This document shows positions 1 through 8,611 of a stretch of DNA of 38,231 nt, in pieces (the first letter of the stretch is position 1; every line of letters starts with the position of its first letter). Origin of the DNA: Verrucomicrobiaceae bacterium (GTDB lineage: Bacteria; Verrucomicrobiota; Verrucomicrobiia; Verrucomicrobiales; Akkermansiaceae). The stretch spans positions 1-38,231 of the forward strand of contig JAIXPW010000083.1 in NCBI GenBank assembly GCA_027485995.1, given 5' to 3'. A model generated the notes under the pieces. The model saw only the letters and a program-made list of their open reading frames with translations, had not been told where the DNA came from and did not search any database. The translations under genes and the position numbers were made by a program.

Positions 1-1
1 A

Positions 2-793
2 ACACGATGCAGCATCGATGCCCTCCTACTCAGGAGAACCGGTGACCACAGCGGAGCGGCATCCCTCGTATTCGCCAACGAGCCAGCCGTTCTTCCGCTG
101 TTCGATCCTTGGGGAAGGTTCCCTGAGGGCAGCTTGTTGCTGAAGGAGAAGTTGGGAAAACAAGATCGCAAGACCGAGCTCTTCACCGGCATGTGGAAGC
201 GTGAGGCTGGATTCTTTCCCGAAGCCAATGATTGGGAGTTCTTCACCGTCGATGGAGCGGCGTCGAAGATCGTGGAACGGGGCAAGCTCCCGCGCTGTGC
301 CTCCTGCCATGAGGATTTCAAGAAGGGCGATCAGGTGTCCAAGGAATACATCCTCCCTGCCCAGCTCACCGGCGGGCGCATTGTCCTGCACTCCAGCCAG
401 GCAAAGGTCACGGGCGAGAAGCTCCGCTATGAAAACGAAGAGAACAAGAACACCCTCGGCTACTGGACGAATCCAGGCGATTGGGCGTCATGGTCGTTTG
501 AAGTGAACCGTCCCGGCACCTATGAAATCCATGTCTGGCAGGGCTGTGGAAAGGACAACGGCGGCAGCGAGGTGGCGGTCACCACGGCTGAGCAGACCGC
601 CACTTTCACCGTCGAGGACACCGGGCATTTTCAAAACTTCAAGGAGCGCATCATCGGTCGAGTCACCTTCAAGGCCCCCGGTCCCCAAACCCTCGAAGTT
701 CGTCCACGCAGCAAGAAAGCTGCAGCCGTGATGGACCTGCGGCAGATGATCCTGACTCCGGTGCCCGGGACTCAGGAGAATCCGGAGAAGTAG
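2..793 (+). CDS. cytochrome P460-like haem protein with C-terminal carbohydrate-binding-type domain (5' end missing)
   Basis: The frame is open from base 2 to the stop at 791-793, so the gene runs in from outside the window. The first part reads like the P460 family: VFANEPA, then FPEGSLLLKEKL, and a c-type haem motif CASCH at bases 296-310. P460 proteins are small periplasmic haem c proteins, some of which oxidise hydroxylamine or bind NO; the substrate here cannot be told. From about base 360 a second beta-rich domain begins (pattern GDWASWSFEV..PGTYEIHVWQG), resembling the CBM6/DUF5077-like modules common in Verrucomicrobia and Planctomycetes sugar-active proteins. An internal TTG at 134 could be called as a start but would cut the P460 domain, so I reject it. 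The first 40 or so bases are not clearly family-like, so the exact upstream junction is uncertain. Confidence 0.72.
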   Translation, partial: TRCSIDALLLRRTGDHSGAASLVFANEPAVLPLFDPWGRFPEGSLLLKEKLGKQDRKTELFTGMWKREAGFFPEANDWEFFTVDGAASKIVERGKLPRCASCHEDFKKGDQVSKEYILPAQLTGGRIVLHSSQAKVTGEKLRYENEENKNTLGYWTNPGDWASWSFEVNRPGTYEIHVWQGCGKDNGGSEVAVTTAEQTATFTVEDTGHFQNFKERIIGRVTFKAPGPQTLEVRPRSKKAAAVMDLRQMILTPVPGTQENPEK

Positions 794-838
794 GGCAGGC
801 TTATCAAAAAGTCATCTTCAAATCAATGGCGCCGGAGA

Positions 839-894
839 TTAGTTATTAGTTATTAGTTATTAGTTATTAGTTATTTGTTATTTGTTATTGGTTA
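839..894. repeat. heptanucleotide tandem array (TTAGTTA)5 (TTTGTTA)2 TTGGTTA
   Basis: Eight contiguous 7-bp units, five identical TTAGTTA followed by TTTGTTA twice and TTGGTTA. The array sits inside an interspersed repeat. A different 7-bp array occupies the corresponding place in the copy near 22122. Such arrays resemble the heptanucleotide STRR repeats known from filamentous cyanobacteria. Confidence 0.95.
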
Positions 895-896
895 TT

Positions 897-1015
897 CGTC
901 TCCCCGCGCCATGAGGTGATCAACCACGCCGGGATACTGGAACGGAAGAGGTCGTGCCGTGGAGGGAGTTCCGTGGAGGGAGTTCCTTGAACAACAGGAG
1001 AGAAAATGAACTGAA
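897..1015 (+). repeat. interspersed repeat, right half (third copy)
   Basis: This stretch aligns with 6008-6115. Shared words include TCTCCCCG.GCCATGA.GT, AACCAC, GTCGTGC or GGTCGTGCC, GGAGGGA and an AGAG..A..TGAACT-like end. A local duplication of GGAGGGAGTTCCGT is present around 961-986. The left half of the element is reduced to a short CTTCAAATCA word near 816. Confidence 0.6.
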
Positions 1016-1022
1016 CACGATT

Positions 1023-1055
1023 CCAGGAAGTGCACTTCCTGGTTCGGACCGAACC
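1023..1055. repeat. two overlapping perfect palindromes
   Basis: CCAGGAAGTGCACTTCCTGG (1023-1042) is a perfect 20-bp palindrome. It overlaps GGTTCGG-A-CCGAACC (1041-1055), a 7-bp inverted repeat around one base. There is no T-run on either strand, so it is not a classical terminator. It could be a protein site, a cruciform or a REP-like element. Confidence 0.8.
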
Positions 1056-1129
1056 CTTAAAACCCTGTTAGAAAGGGAGATGAATCTGATCCGGCGAGGA
1101 CTTCTTTCAGGAGTTACAACTGGGTGATT

Positions 1130-1146
1130 GCCGCCATGGTGGCGGC
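1130..1146 (-). terminator. possible weak hairpin downstream of the beta-strand-repeat gene
   Basis: GCCGCCA-TGG-TGGCGGC gives a 7-bp GC-rich stem with a 3-nt loop, 53 bp past the stop codon of the minus-strand gene. No U-tract follows, so termination is only a guess. Confidence 0.3.
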
Positions 1147-1198
1147 TGGGTTGAAGATCATCCGATGACTTGGGTGGTGAGATCGATTTGGAAGTTGC

Positions 1199-4100
1199 TT
1201 ACGGCTGTTGAGTCACCACCAGGCGGGCGAAAATCTTTGGCAATCCAGACGGAAGAGTGAAGGAAATCGTGGTGGCATTGTTGGTGGCGTAGGACCCGAC
1301 TTCCGTCCATGCATCGGTGACTCCAAGGTCGTTCGATTCCTGAATGATGTAACTGATTTTTCCATCCGCCGCGGCTTCGGAGCGTTTGGTGAAGCTCAAC
1401 AAGGTGCCATTGAAGGTACCAGTCGCGCCATCGGGCAGCGTCGGATTGAAGCCGGCAAGAGCGTATTCCACGAGGTTGCTGACTCCATCGCCATCCGGAT
1501 CGCCGCTTGGGGTTTTGTCGGCACCGGGAACAAACGTGAAGCCATCGATCCATGTGGTGAAGCCTGCGGTGGCAACCAGCTTGATGACACCAGGGGTGGT
1601 GTAATCGACCGAATACCCGGAAGGCAGTGCAGGACTGGCGGTGAAGGTGCCGGTGAGTGCTCCGGTGTAGGTGGCGATGGTGTAACTGGCAGCTGCCGGA
1701 GTTCCCGACAGTTGCAGTGTGGAGCCAGTCAGATTCAATGCACCGTTGACGGCGAGCACGTCGGAAGTGGTGGCATCGACCTCGCAAACATAGGTGCCTG
1801 CGAGGGTGGTGGCTCCGGCACCCAGTGTGCCGATGCTGTTGCCGGGAGCAACGGTGGCGCCGCTTTCCACGCTGAGGGTGCCGCTGCTGCTGCCGCTGCC
1901 CTTGAGGGTGCCGGTGGACTTGACCGTCGTGGCGGAGGTCAGCGTGCCATTGAGTTCCAGTGTTCCGGTATTGACGGTGGTGGTGCCGGTGAAGATGGAG
2001 GCGCCGGTGAGAGTCAAGGTGCCGTTGCCTTCCTTGAGGATGTTGGTGGCACCGGCCTGGGTTACCTGATCGATCGGTCCGATGGTGAGGTCACTGGTGG
2101 CGACCGAACCGGGGCCGTGGACGACGGTGAGAGTATGGGTGTTTCCGGAATTGGTGTAAGTGCCACCCACCAAGGCCATGCTGTTGATGGTGGGAGCGCC
2201 GGTGGCATCCGAGGTGGCGGTGACATTGGCGCAGAGACGGAGGCCGCCGCCACCGGTGACTACCGAGTTCCCGGTCATGGTGAGACCTTGGATGTAGGTG
2301 TCGTTGCCATTGCGATTGACGGTTCCACCTGCATTGATCGTGACATCGGCTGCCACCTTGTTGCCGGCAAGACTGTAGGCAAAGCCGGTGGCATGAGGCA
2401 CTGTGAGCGACAAGGTCGAGCCGGTTCCAATCGTCACGGCGCTGCCGACGTGGCTTTCAGCGTAGTTGATCCCCATGCTGAGCACAAGGTTGCTGCCTGG
2501 ATGGATGGTGGTGGTCCCGGTGTAGGTGTTCAAGCCGGTGAGGGTGACGGTGCCACCGCCATTGATCTCGAGCGAACCTGTGCCGGAGATAACACCCGGG
2601 ATGGAAAGGGTGCCGCTGCGGTTGATGGCGAGGGCACCTTGGTTGCTGATGTTTCCTGTGCCGAGGGTGCCGGATGCGCCACCGGTGCCGATATTGAGGA
2701 CGCCCGCACCGATCGAAGTCGTTCCGAAGGAGTTGCTGCCGGTGAGGGTGAGCGGGGCGGCGCCGGCCTTGGCAAGCGAACCGTTGGTGATGGCTCCTGC
2801 AAGGGTGACGGCGGACTCCGTGGTGAGTGTGCGGGAGGCCCCACCGAGATTCACCGGGGCGGAGAAGGTGATGGCTCCGCTGTTGACCGCATCGCCCAAA
2901 GTCAGGTCTCCACCGATCGTGAAGGACGCATTGGCCAATGTGCGGGCCGAAGATGAATCCGATGACAAGGTGCCGCCATTCAGGATCAGACCGCCAGAAC
3001 CAAGTGACGAGTCGTTCCCGATCCGGGTGGTACCAGCCGATAGCGTTGTGACGCCGGTGAAGGTATTCGCATTGGAAATGGTCAAGATTCCGGTTCCAGC
3101 TTTGAACAAAGTGGCCGCGCCGGTGATTCCAAAGCCGCCGGTGCTCTGGAGGGTGTAGTTCTTCGCGGAATTCGAGAACTCGGCGGAAACGGGATTCACA
3201 TCCATGGCGAGATCAACCGTGGTGGAACCTGTGGCTTCATCGTTGAAAAACACCACATCACCTTCAATGTAGTCCGTGGCCCCGCCTCCCGGCAGGGTCC
3301 AGTTTTTCGGGGCGGTCAGGGTGGCAGTGGTCCATGTGGAACCGAGCGCACCGGTCCAGACCGGGTTTACGCCGGATACAACATAGTCGAGGGAGCCCGG
3401 GTTGTTGACAAGGTTGCCGACTTGACGTGCGGAGAGCGAAGGTTGGGAATTCAGCGTAAACCCCGACAAATCAGGAATAACGTTGGCATGGCTGATCAAG
3501 CGGTAGGTGCCCGGGCCGACGGGGACAGATGGCAAGTTGATGAAAACATCACCGGACACTCCGGTAGTCGTTAGATCGCCTGCAACCGCGATCGCCGCCG
3601 TGGAGGTGTAGTTGGAAAGCGTTCCGATGTTGATGTCGGCGGCGCCGTTGAGTGCGAGATTGCCGGTGATGGTGAGAGTGCCGCTGATGCCATTGCCACC
3701 GGTGATGGCTCCGACGCCGGCCGGATCATCCGCCACGTTTCCTGTCACGGTGCCTTCGCCCTTGAGGGCTTTGCCTGCGCCGACAGTGAAACCTCCTGCC
3801 AAGCCGGAGACATCGAAATTGGCACCGGAGGCGACCGTGATGACGGAGCTGTTGGCAATGGAGCCTGTGCTTCCGAGTGAAAGCGTGCCTGCGTTGATGT
3901 TGGTCGCTCCGGAGTGGAGATTCGTGCCCGAAAGGATCTGAGTGCCGGCCCCAATCTTCGTCAGCGTCAGCGAGCCCGCGCCATTCTCCAGAGCACCGCT
4001 GAAGGTGCCGCCGCCGCCACTGGAACCCACGACAAGGTTGGCCACTCCAGACACCCCCTCGTGGCGGCGGACGACTCCGCCGCCGTTGAGGCCGTTGATG

Positions 4101-5572
4101 GTTTCCGTGCTGTTGGCCAGGTTGGCGAGCTTCAACAATGCTCCCGCGCCTACGGTGACGTTGGATCCGTTGGGGATGACTTCACCGGTTAGGCCGCCTG
4201 TTCCCGTCTGCAGCACGGTATTGGTCCCAGTGATGGTAAGATCTCCGGTGAAATCATTCAGGCCGTTCGCGCTATCGAACACGGTGCGCTGGCCGCCGGC
4301 AATGGTAAGAGCGCCGACGCTGCCGGTGATTCTGCCGGTGTAGGTGGTGCGGTCCGCAGTGGCAGAGGTCAGGGTGGTGGCCTTGTTGAGAGTGAGCACA
4401 CCACTGAAAGTCATGTTGCCACCGGACGTGCCGGTGGTGCCGAGGGTGACGGTGCCGCTGCCGTTGTCAGTGACGGTGATGTTGCGTGCGGTTGAGATGC
4501 CGCCCCCCTCCAGCAACAGGCTCGTGTTGCTGGAACCGGTGGAGGTGTCGTTCACAGTGATCGCTCCGCTGCCGAACACGCCGCTGTTTCTCGCGATCAA
4601 CGTGCCGCCGCTGATGATGGTGCCGCCGGAATGAACGCTTCCGCCTGACATGATCTGGGTGCCGTCGCCTTTCTTGGTGATTGCCAGAGCGGTTCCACCG
4701 CCAAAGGCGTTGATCGCGCCGGTGAACGTGTTGGTGGTCGCAGCCGGGCTGTTGATCACCAAACGTGAAGAGTTATCGGAATACAACAAGGCAGTGCCTT
4801 GCAGACCTGCGATGGTTTCGATGGTGTTGTTGACCTTGAAAGCAGCGCCATTGGCGATGACCACGGCCGTGTCGGGAATCACCTCGCTAGTGTCAAGTTG
4901 CAGGTAAACTCCGGAGCTGGTCGTGAGATTGCCGCTGAAGTTGTTGGCCGGATTTGCGAGCTTCAAGCCGGGGGTGCCGCCTCCGTTGCCGATGATCAAT
5001 CCACCGGATCCTGTGATCTGCCCGCTGATGCTGCGATAGTTTCCGTTGGCGGAGATGGTGTTGCCGACCACGTCGTTGAGCAGGATGGCGTTGGCTAGGT
5101 TGACGCTTGTCTTCAACGTGCCGCCATTGAGCGTGACACTGCTGGTTCCCAAGGCGCTGGAATTGGTCGTGTCCAGGGTTCCGGCGTTGACGGTGATCGT
5201 GCCGGATGCGCCGCCTGCGCCGCCGATCGTGATGGTGCCGCTGCCAGCCTTGGTGAACCCGCCGGCCCCTGCGAGCGCGGACCAGGTCATGTTGTTGGCA
5301 CCGTTGTCGATCACATAAGCGGAAGATGCCCCGAAGGTCACCATCCCGGCAGTCATGGCCGCGGTGGTGAGAGTGATGGTGTCCGTGCCACTGGCGTTGA
5401 AATCGGCCGCGCTTGCATTGGACCAGGTAACGCCGCCGATCCAGTTGGTATCACCAGGAGCTGTGCTCCAGTTGTTGGTAGGACCGGCATCGTCCCAGAT
5501 CAGCCCCGCAGCCGGAAGAGTGGAGGTGGTGAGGGCAGTGAGGAAAGCGGCGAATCGGCGGTTGGTTTTCAT
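1199..5572 (-). CDS. autotransporter-associated beta-strand repeat surface protein (1457 aa)
   Basis: The protein starts with a signal peptide (MKTNRRFAAFLTALTTSTLPAAG). It then has long runs of the passenger-type repeat G.G.LTLTG.N.YTG.TT...GTL (PATR, TIGR02601-like), for example around residues 290-330, 545-580, 840-900 and 1180-1220. These predict a parallel beta-helix on the cell surface. No outer-membrane autotransporter barrel and no PEP-CTERM motif is present. Instead the last 110 residues form the verrucomicrobial C-terminal module with the calcium-loop-like DPDGDGVSNLVEYAL, which may be a sorting or anchoring domain. Composition is Gly/Ser/Thr/Ala rich with few charged residues. The role is probably adhesion or cell-surface structure. 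A large open frame on the opposite strand is a codon-bias shadow. ATG at 5572 is followed directly by the signal peptide; no clear Shine-Dalgarno is seen. Confidence 0.88.
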   Translation of the reverse strand: MKTNRRFAAFLTALTTSTLPAAGLIWDDAGPTNNWSTAPGDTNWIGGVTWSNASAADFNASGTDTITLTTAAMTAGMVTFGASSAYVIDNGANNMTWSALAGAGGFTKAGSGTITIGGAGGASGTITVNAGTLDTTNSSALGTSSVTLNGGTLKTSVNLANAILLNDVVGNTISANGNYRSISGQITGSGGLIIGNGGGTPGLKLANPANNFSGNLTTSSGVYLQLDTSEVIPDTAVVIANGAAFKVNNTIETIAGLQGTALLYSDNSSRLVINSPAATTNTFTGAINAFGGGTALAITKKGDGTQIMSGGSVHSGGTIISGGTLIARNSGVFGSGAITVNDTSTGSSNTSLLLEGGGISTARNITVTDNGSGTVTLGTTGTSGGNMTFSGVLTLNKATTLTSATADRTTYTGRITGSVGALTIAGGQRTVFDSANGLNDFTGDLTITGTNTVLQTGTGGLTGEVIPNGSNVTVGAGALLKLANLANSTETINGLNGGGVVRRHEGVSGVANLVVGSSGGGGTFSGALENGAGSLTLTKIGAGTQILSGTNLHSGATNINAGTLSLGSTGSIANSSVITVASGANFDVSGLAGGFTVGAGKALKGEGTVTGNVADDPAGVGAITGGNGISGTLTITGNLALNGAADINIGTLSNYTSTAAIAVAGDLTTTGVSGDVFINLPSVPVGPGTYRLISHANVIPDLSGFTLNSQPSLSARQVGNLVNNPGSLDYVVSGVNPVWTGALGSTWTTATLTAPKNWTLPGGGATDYIEGDVVFFNDEATGSTTVDLAMDVNPVSAEFSNSAKNYTLQSTGGFGITGAATLFKAGTGILTISNANTFTGVTTLSAGTTRIGNDSSLGSGGLILNGGTLSSDSSSARTLANASFTIGGDLTLGDAVNSGAITFSAPVNLGGASRTLTTESAVTLAGAITNGSLAKAGAAPLTLTGSNSFGTTSIGAGVLNIGTGGASGTLGTGNISNQGALAINRSGTLSIPGVISGTGSLEINGGGTVTLTGLNTYTGTTTIHPGSNLVLSMGINYAESHVGSAVTIGTGSTLSLTVPHATGFAYSLAGNKVAADVTINAGGTVNRNGNDTYIQGLTMTGNSVVTGGGGLRLCANVTATSDATGAPTINSMALVGGTYTNSGNTHTLTVVHGPGSVATSDLTIGPIDQVTQAGATNILKEGNGTLTLTGASIFTGTTTVNTGTLELNGTLTSATTVKSTGTLKGSGSSSGTLSVESGATVAPGNSIGTLGAGATTLAGTYVCEVDATTSDVLAVNGALNLTGSTLQLSGTPAAASYTIATYTGALTGTFTASPALPSGYSVDYTTPGVIKLVATAGFTTWIDGFTFVPGADKTPSGDPDGDGVSNLVEYALAGFNPTLPDGATGTFNGTLLSFTKRSEAAADGKISYIIQESNDLGVTDAWTEVGSYATNNATTISFTLPSGLPKIFARLVVTQQP

Positions 5573-5890
5573 GAAATGCTAGGATTTTGTTATTGAATGA
5601 AGGCCGTTGAGAAAGCTCGTGAGAGGGCCCGATGGAGGGATGAGGAGGCTGGGTAAAGCGGTAATGCTGAAAACTGATACGCGCCATGCTTGGCGGAACG
5701 CCAGGATTCGGAGATATCGGGGGCACTCTCACTTATTCCCATTGGTCGTAAGAGTAACTTTACGGGCCGTATTTCCAAGCTTATTTTTGCCTCGCTTATG
5801 CTCAGGTGGGAAAAACAGGCGGGACGCCCGTGATCCTCTCTCAGGTGTATTCGAGAAACAAGATGCGCCTCTAGCTGGGGCTAGAAGGGT

Positions 5891-6115
5891 TCGATCCTCG
5901 CGAATTCATATTCGGTTGGCTTCCTGCCATCCAGTGTGGAGCGCTTCTTCAATGCCAAAGCTCTTCAAATCAAAAATCAACATTCATCATTCAATCTTCC
6001 TACTCCCACTATCTCCCCGAGCCATGAAGTAGTTAACCACTTAAATGAGGAAGTCGTGCGACGGAGGGAATGCATCAGACAGTGGGGGGGAGAGGAACTA
6101 AATGTGAATCCTCGA
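5891..6115 (+). repeat. interspersed modular repeat, full-length copy
   Basis: The left half (5891-5997: GATCCTCG.G.ATTCAT.TTC, TGTGGAGCGCTTCTTCAATGCC, CTTCAAATCAAAAATCAACATTC) matches 22029-22135. The right half (6008-6115: TCTCCCCGAGCCATGAAGT, AACCAC, GAGGAAGTCGTGCGACGGAGGGA, AGAGGAACTAAATGTGAATCC) matches 897-1015. Between the halves this copy has only one or two TTCATCA-like heptamers, where the other copies carry long arrays. Confidence 0.7.
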
Positions 6116-6203
6116 GGACCCCGACCGACCGAATATCGAAACCTGAAATTCGCAACGTGGAGTCCCTTGTCTTCGCGCGATCGGTGTCTCGTCCGAAAGC
6201 CGA

Positions 6204-6227
6204 GGGCAGCTGGTATCCCAGCTACCC
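6204..6227. repeat. REP-like hairpin
   Basis: GGGCAGCTGG-TATC-CCAGCTACCC is a 10-bp stem with one mismatch and a 4-nt loop, followed by CTAGGTGGGGAAAG. A related AGGTGGGAAAAACAGGCGGG string with its own small hairpin lies at 5804-5830. It is probably a repetitive extragenic palindrome. Confidence 0.5.
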
Positions 6228-6674
6228 TAGGTGGGGAAAGAAATGATTCCGAACCCTGTTGGGCTTCCATCCGACATCGGGCAAAGAATCATCGCTGGTC
6301 AACACGGCTTGCAGACTTGAATCCGTCAGGACGGCCTCCTTCAGACAGCAGTGTTGCGATGCGCGGACTGACCCCAACCAAGGGTTTGGACAATCATGGC
6401 ACCCGGAATCGCTCGATACCGCCTTCCCAGCAATCTCCCCCGGACTCCACTAGGCCCTCGCTACGGTGGCCAGCTCCCACGGATCAGGGGGGGGAAGGTT
6501 CGGAGTTGGGAAAGGTGAAACTGAAGCGGTAGCGGTCCGCTTACCCCAATCATGCAAGTTTTTCACAAGTGCTGCAAATCTGCCCGCTGACAGGTTTGGT
6601 GCACTTATTCCGGACTTCATCCTTCGAAGGTCTGAAGGGAATCATTCGAAAGTGGCCCCCCTCAGATTTATTCT

Positions 6675-8477
6675 ATGTCACATCCTCCCTGCGCAGTAAC
6701 TTCACGCAAAGTCCTCCTCATCGGCTGGGACGCCGCCGACTGGAAGGTCATCCACCCTCTGCTCGACGCCGGGAAAATGCCCCACCTCGCCCGCATCCTT
6801 GAGAAGGGCGTCATGGGAAACATCGCCACCCTCCGGCCTGCGCTCAGCCCCACCCTCTGGACCTCCATCGCCACTGGCAAGCGCCCCTACAAGCACGGCA
6901 TCCTCGGCTTTTCCGAGCCGGATCCCGTCACCGGCGGCATCCGCCCTATCACCAACCTCTCGCGCAAGACCAAGGCCATCTGGAACATCCTCAACCAGGA
7001 GGGAAAAAACACCATCACCGTCGGCTGGTGGCCGTCCAACCCCGCCGAGCCCTTGTCCAAGGGCGTGATGGTTTCCAACGACTATCAGCAAGCCAACGGC
7101 AGCAATGCCCGTGACCCGGACCAGTGGCCGCTCAAGTCGGAAACCATCCACCCTGAGCGGCTGGTCCGCCACATCAAGGACCTGCGTTTCCACCCGGCGG
7201 AACTCAACGAGGACGACCTGCGCACCTTCCTCCCCGGACTCGATGGCATGAGCCGCGAGGACCTCGACAAGGCGGAGAAAGACCCACGTATCCAGTCGCT
7301 CGCCCAGTTCATTGCGGACTGCACCAGCGTCCACTCCGCCGCCACCGCGCTGATCCAGAACGAGCCCTGGGACCTGATGTGCGTTTACTACGACGCCATC
7401 GACCACTTCGGCCACGCCTTCATGAAGTACCACCCGCCGCAGCGGCCGCAGGTGAGCGACTGGGATTACCGGGTCTTCCACCACTGCGTGGAAATGGGCT
7501 ACCTCTATCACGACGCCATGCTCGGCACCCTGCTGGACCTCGCCGGGGAGGAGACCACCGTCATCCTCATGTCCGACCACGGCTTCCACCCGGACGACCT
7601 GCGCCTGAGCAACATCCCGCGCGAGCCCGCCGGCCCGGCCGCAGAGCACCGCCAGTTCGGCATCTTCGCCGCCATGGGCCCCGGCATCCGCCAGGACGAG
7701 CGCGTCTTCGGTGCCAGCCTCATCGACATCTGCCCCACCCTGCTCCACCTCTTCGGCCTGCCGGTGGGCGAGGACATGGACGGCAAGGTGCTGCTGGAAA
7801 TTTACGAACATCCACCCGCCGCCATCCAGCGCATCCCGAGTTGGGACGCGGTGCCAGGCGACCACGGGATGCACCCGCCGGACAAGCAGATCTCCGCCGC
7901 GGATTCCAAGTCCGCGCTCGAGCAGTTCGTCGCCCTCGGCTACATTGAGGAGCCGGACGCGGATCAATCCAAGGCCATCGAGCAAACCGTCCGCGAGCTC
8001 GACTACAACCTCGCCCAGGCTTGGATCGACGGCGGCTACTACGCCGAGGCCGTCACCATTCTCGAGCGCCTCTACCAGACCTGGCCCATGGAGCACCGCT
8101 TCGGCTTCAAGCTCGCCACCTGCTACCAGAGCCAAGGCCGCACGGCGAAGCTGCGCACGCTGGTCAGCACCGTGATCGAGCGCCGGATGCAGGAAGCCAG
8201 CGAGGCCATCGCCACCCTCCAGGAGCTCAAGCTCGATGACGAGGAAGTCCAGGAGGCGGAAAAGGAACGCCTCGAGACAATGAGCGACCGGGAGAAGGAA
8301 AGGTTCGGCCACGAGCGCCGCGAGCTGCAGGCCAAAGCCCGCCCCAACCTGTTGTCCCTGCGCTACCTCGAAGCCTATGCCGACCTCGCCGAGAAAAACT
8401 GCGAGGCGGCCCTCACCAAGCTCGAACAACTCGACAGCGAGTTCGGTGCCCGTCGCAACGCCCTCATCCTGCGATAA
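6675..8477 (+). CDS. alkaline phosphatase superfamily hydrolase (phosphodiesterase/pyrophosphatase type) with C-terminal TPR-like region
   Basis: 600 aa. The N-terminal 380 residues match the type I phosphodiesterase/nucleotide pyrophosphatase fold. Metal-site residues are visible in order: Asp19 (LIGWDAADW), a nucleophile region ALSPTLWTSIATG (Ser58 lines up with the NPP nucleophile; Thr60 is also possible), Asp243/His247 (DAIDHFGH), Asp301/His302 (SDHGF) and His325 (AEHRQFG). The enzyme should hydrolyse a phosphate or phosphonate ester using two zinc ions; the substrate is unknown. Residues 430-600 are helical, with repeat-like segments (NLAQAWIDGGYYAEAVTILERLY) typical of TPRs, suggesting a partner-binding tail. 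There is no signal peptide, so it is probably cytoplasmic. The start at 6675 is the first ATG before the conserved beta-strand. Confidence 0.85.
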   Translation: MSHPPCAVTSRKVLLIGWDAADWKVIHPLLDAGKMPHLARILEKGVMGNIATLRPALSPTLWTSIATGKRPYKHGILGFSEPDPVTGGIRPITNLSRKTKAIWNILNQEGKNTITVGWWPSNPAEPLSKGVMVSNDYQQANGSNARDPDQWPLKSETIHPERLVRHIKDLRFHPAELNEDDLRTFLPGLDGMSREDLDKAEKDPRIQSLAQFIADCTSVHSAATALIQNEPWDLMCVYYDAIDHFGHAFMKYHPPQRPQVSDWDYRVFHHCVEMGYLYHDAMLGTLLDLAGEETTVILMSDHGFHPDDLRLSNIPREPAGPAAEHRQFGIFAAMGPGIRQDERVFGASLIDICPTLLHLFGLPVGEDMDGKVLLEIYEHPPAAIQRIPSWDAVPGDHGMHPPDKQISAADSKSALEQFVALGYIEEPDADQSKAIEQTVRELDYNLAQAWIDGGYYAEAVTILERLYQTWPMEHRFGFKLATCYQSQGRTAKLRTLVSTVIERRMQEASEAIATLQELKLDDEEVQEAEKERLETMSDREKERFGHERRELQAKARPNLLSLRYLEAYADLAEKNCEAALTKLEQLDSEFGARRNALILR

Positions 8478-8611
8478 TCTCACTTGTGACTCCATGGGCA
8501 CAGCCGACCACCGCGATGTCGCCTCTGCCCGACTGCAGGCTCCACTTTCACTCTTTGGTACTCCATCGAGCCCACCTCACCTCCATTTCCCCAGAAGCCG
8601 CAAACTCGACC

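Larger units (their letters stand above)
794..1198. other. intergenic region between two convergent genes, with repeats and palindromes
   Basis: No gene is seen. The stretch holds a heptanucleotide array (839-894), half of an interspersed repeat (about 897-1015), a perfect 20-bp palindrome overlapping a second one (1023-1055) and a short GC-rich hairpin (1130-1146). Both flanking genes end here. Confidence 0.7.
5573..6674. other. 1.1-kb gene-free, repeat-rich intergenic region
   Basis: Open frames here are short, low-complexity and without recognisable motifs. The region contains REP-like GC-rich hairpins (CGGGACGCCCG at 5820-5830; GGGCAGCTGG/CCAGCTACCC at 6204-6227) and the fullest copy of an interspersed repeat (about 5891-6115). 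It lies between divergent genes, so promoters for both must be here, but I cannot point to convincing -10/-35 boxes. Confidence 0.7.

Noticed and set aside
839..894. Possible CRISPR array
   Set aside because: Contiguous 7-bp units without spacers; a microsatellite-like array. The same holds for 22122-22163.
1208..2956. 582-aa plus-strand open frame opposite the 1457-aa surface protein
   Set aside because: Gly/Asp/Arg-rich with no domain, exactly antisense to a repeat protein with strong codon bias; a shadow frame.
5936..6532. 198-aa plus-strand open frame in the gene-free region
   Set aside because: It crosses the interspersed repeat and hairpins and has shadow-like composition (Arg/Pro/Ser).
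6702..8501. 599-aa minus-strand open frame opposite the phosphatase gene
   Set aside because: Antisense to a gene with clear catalytic motifs; high GC at third codon positions keeps the reverse frame open.
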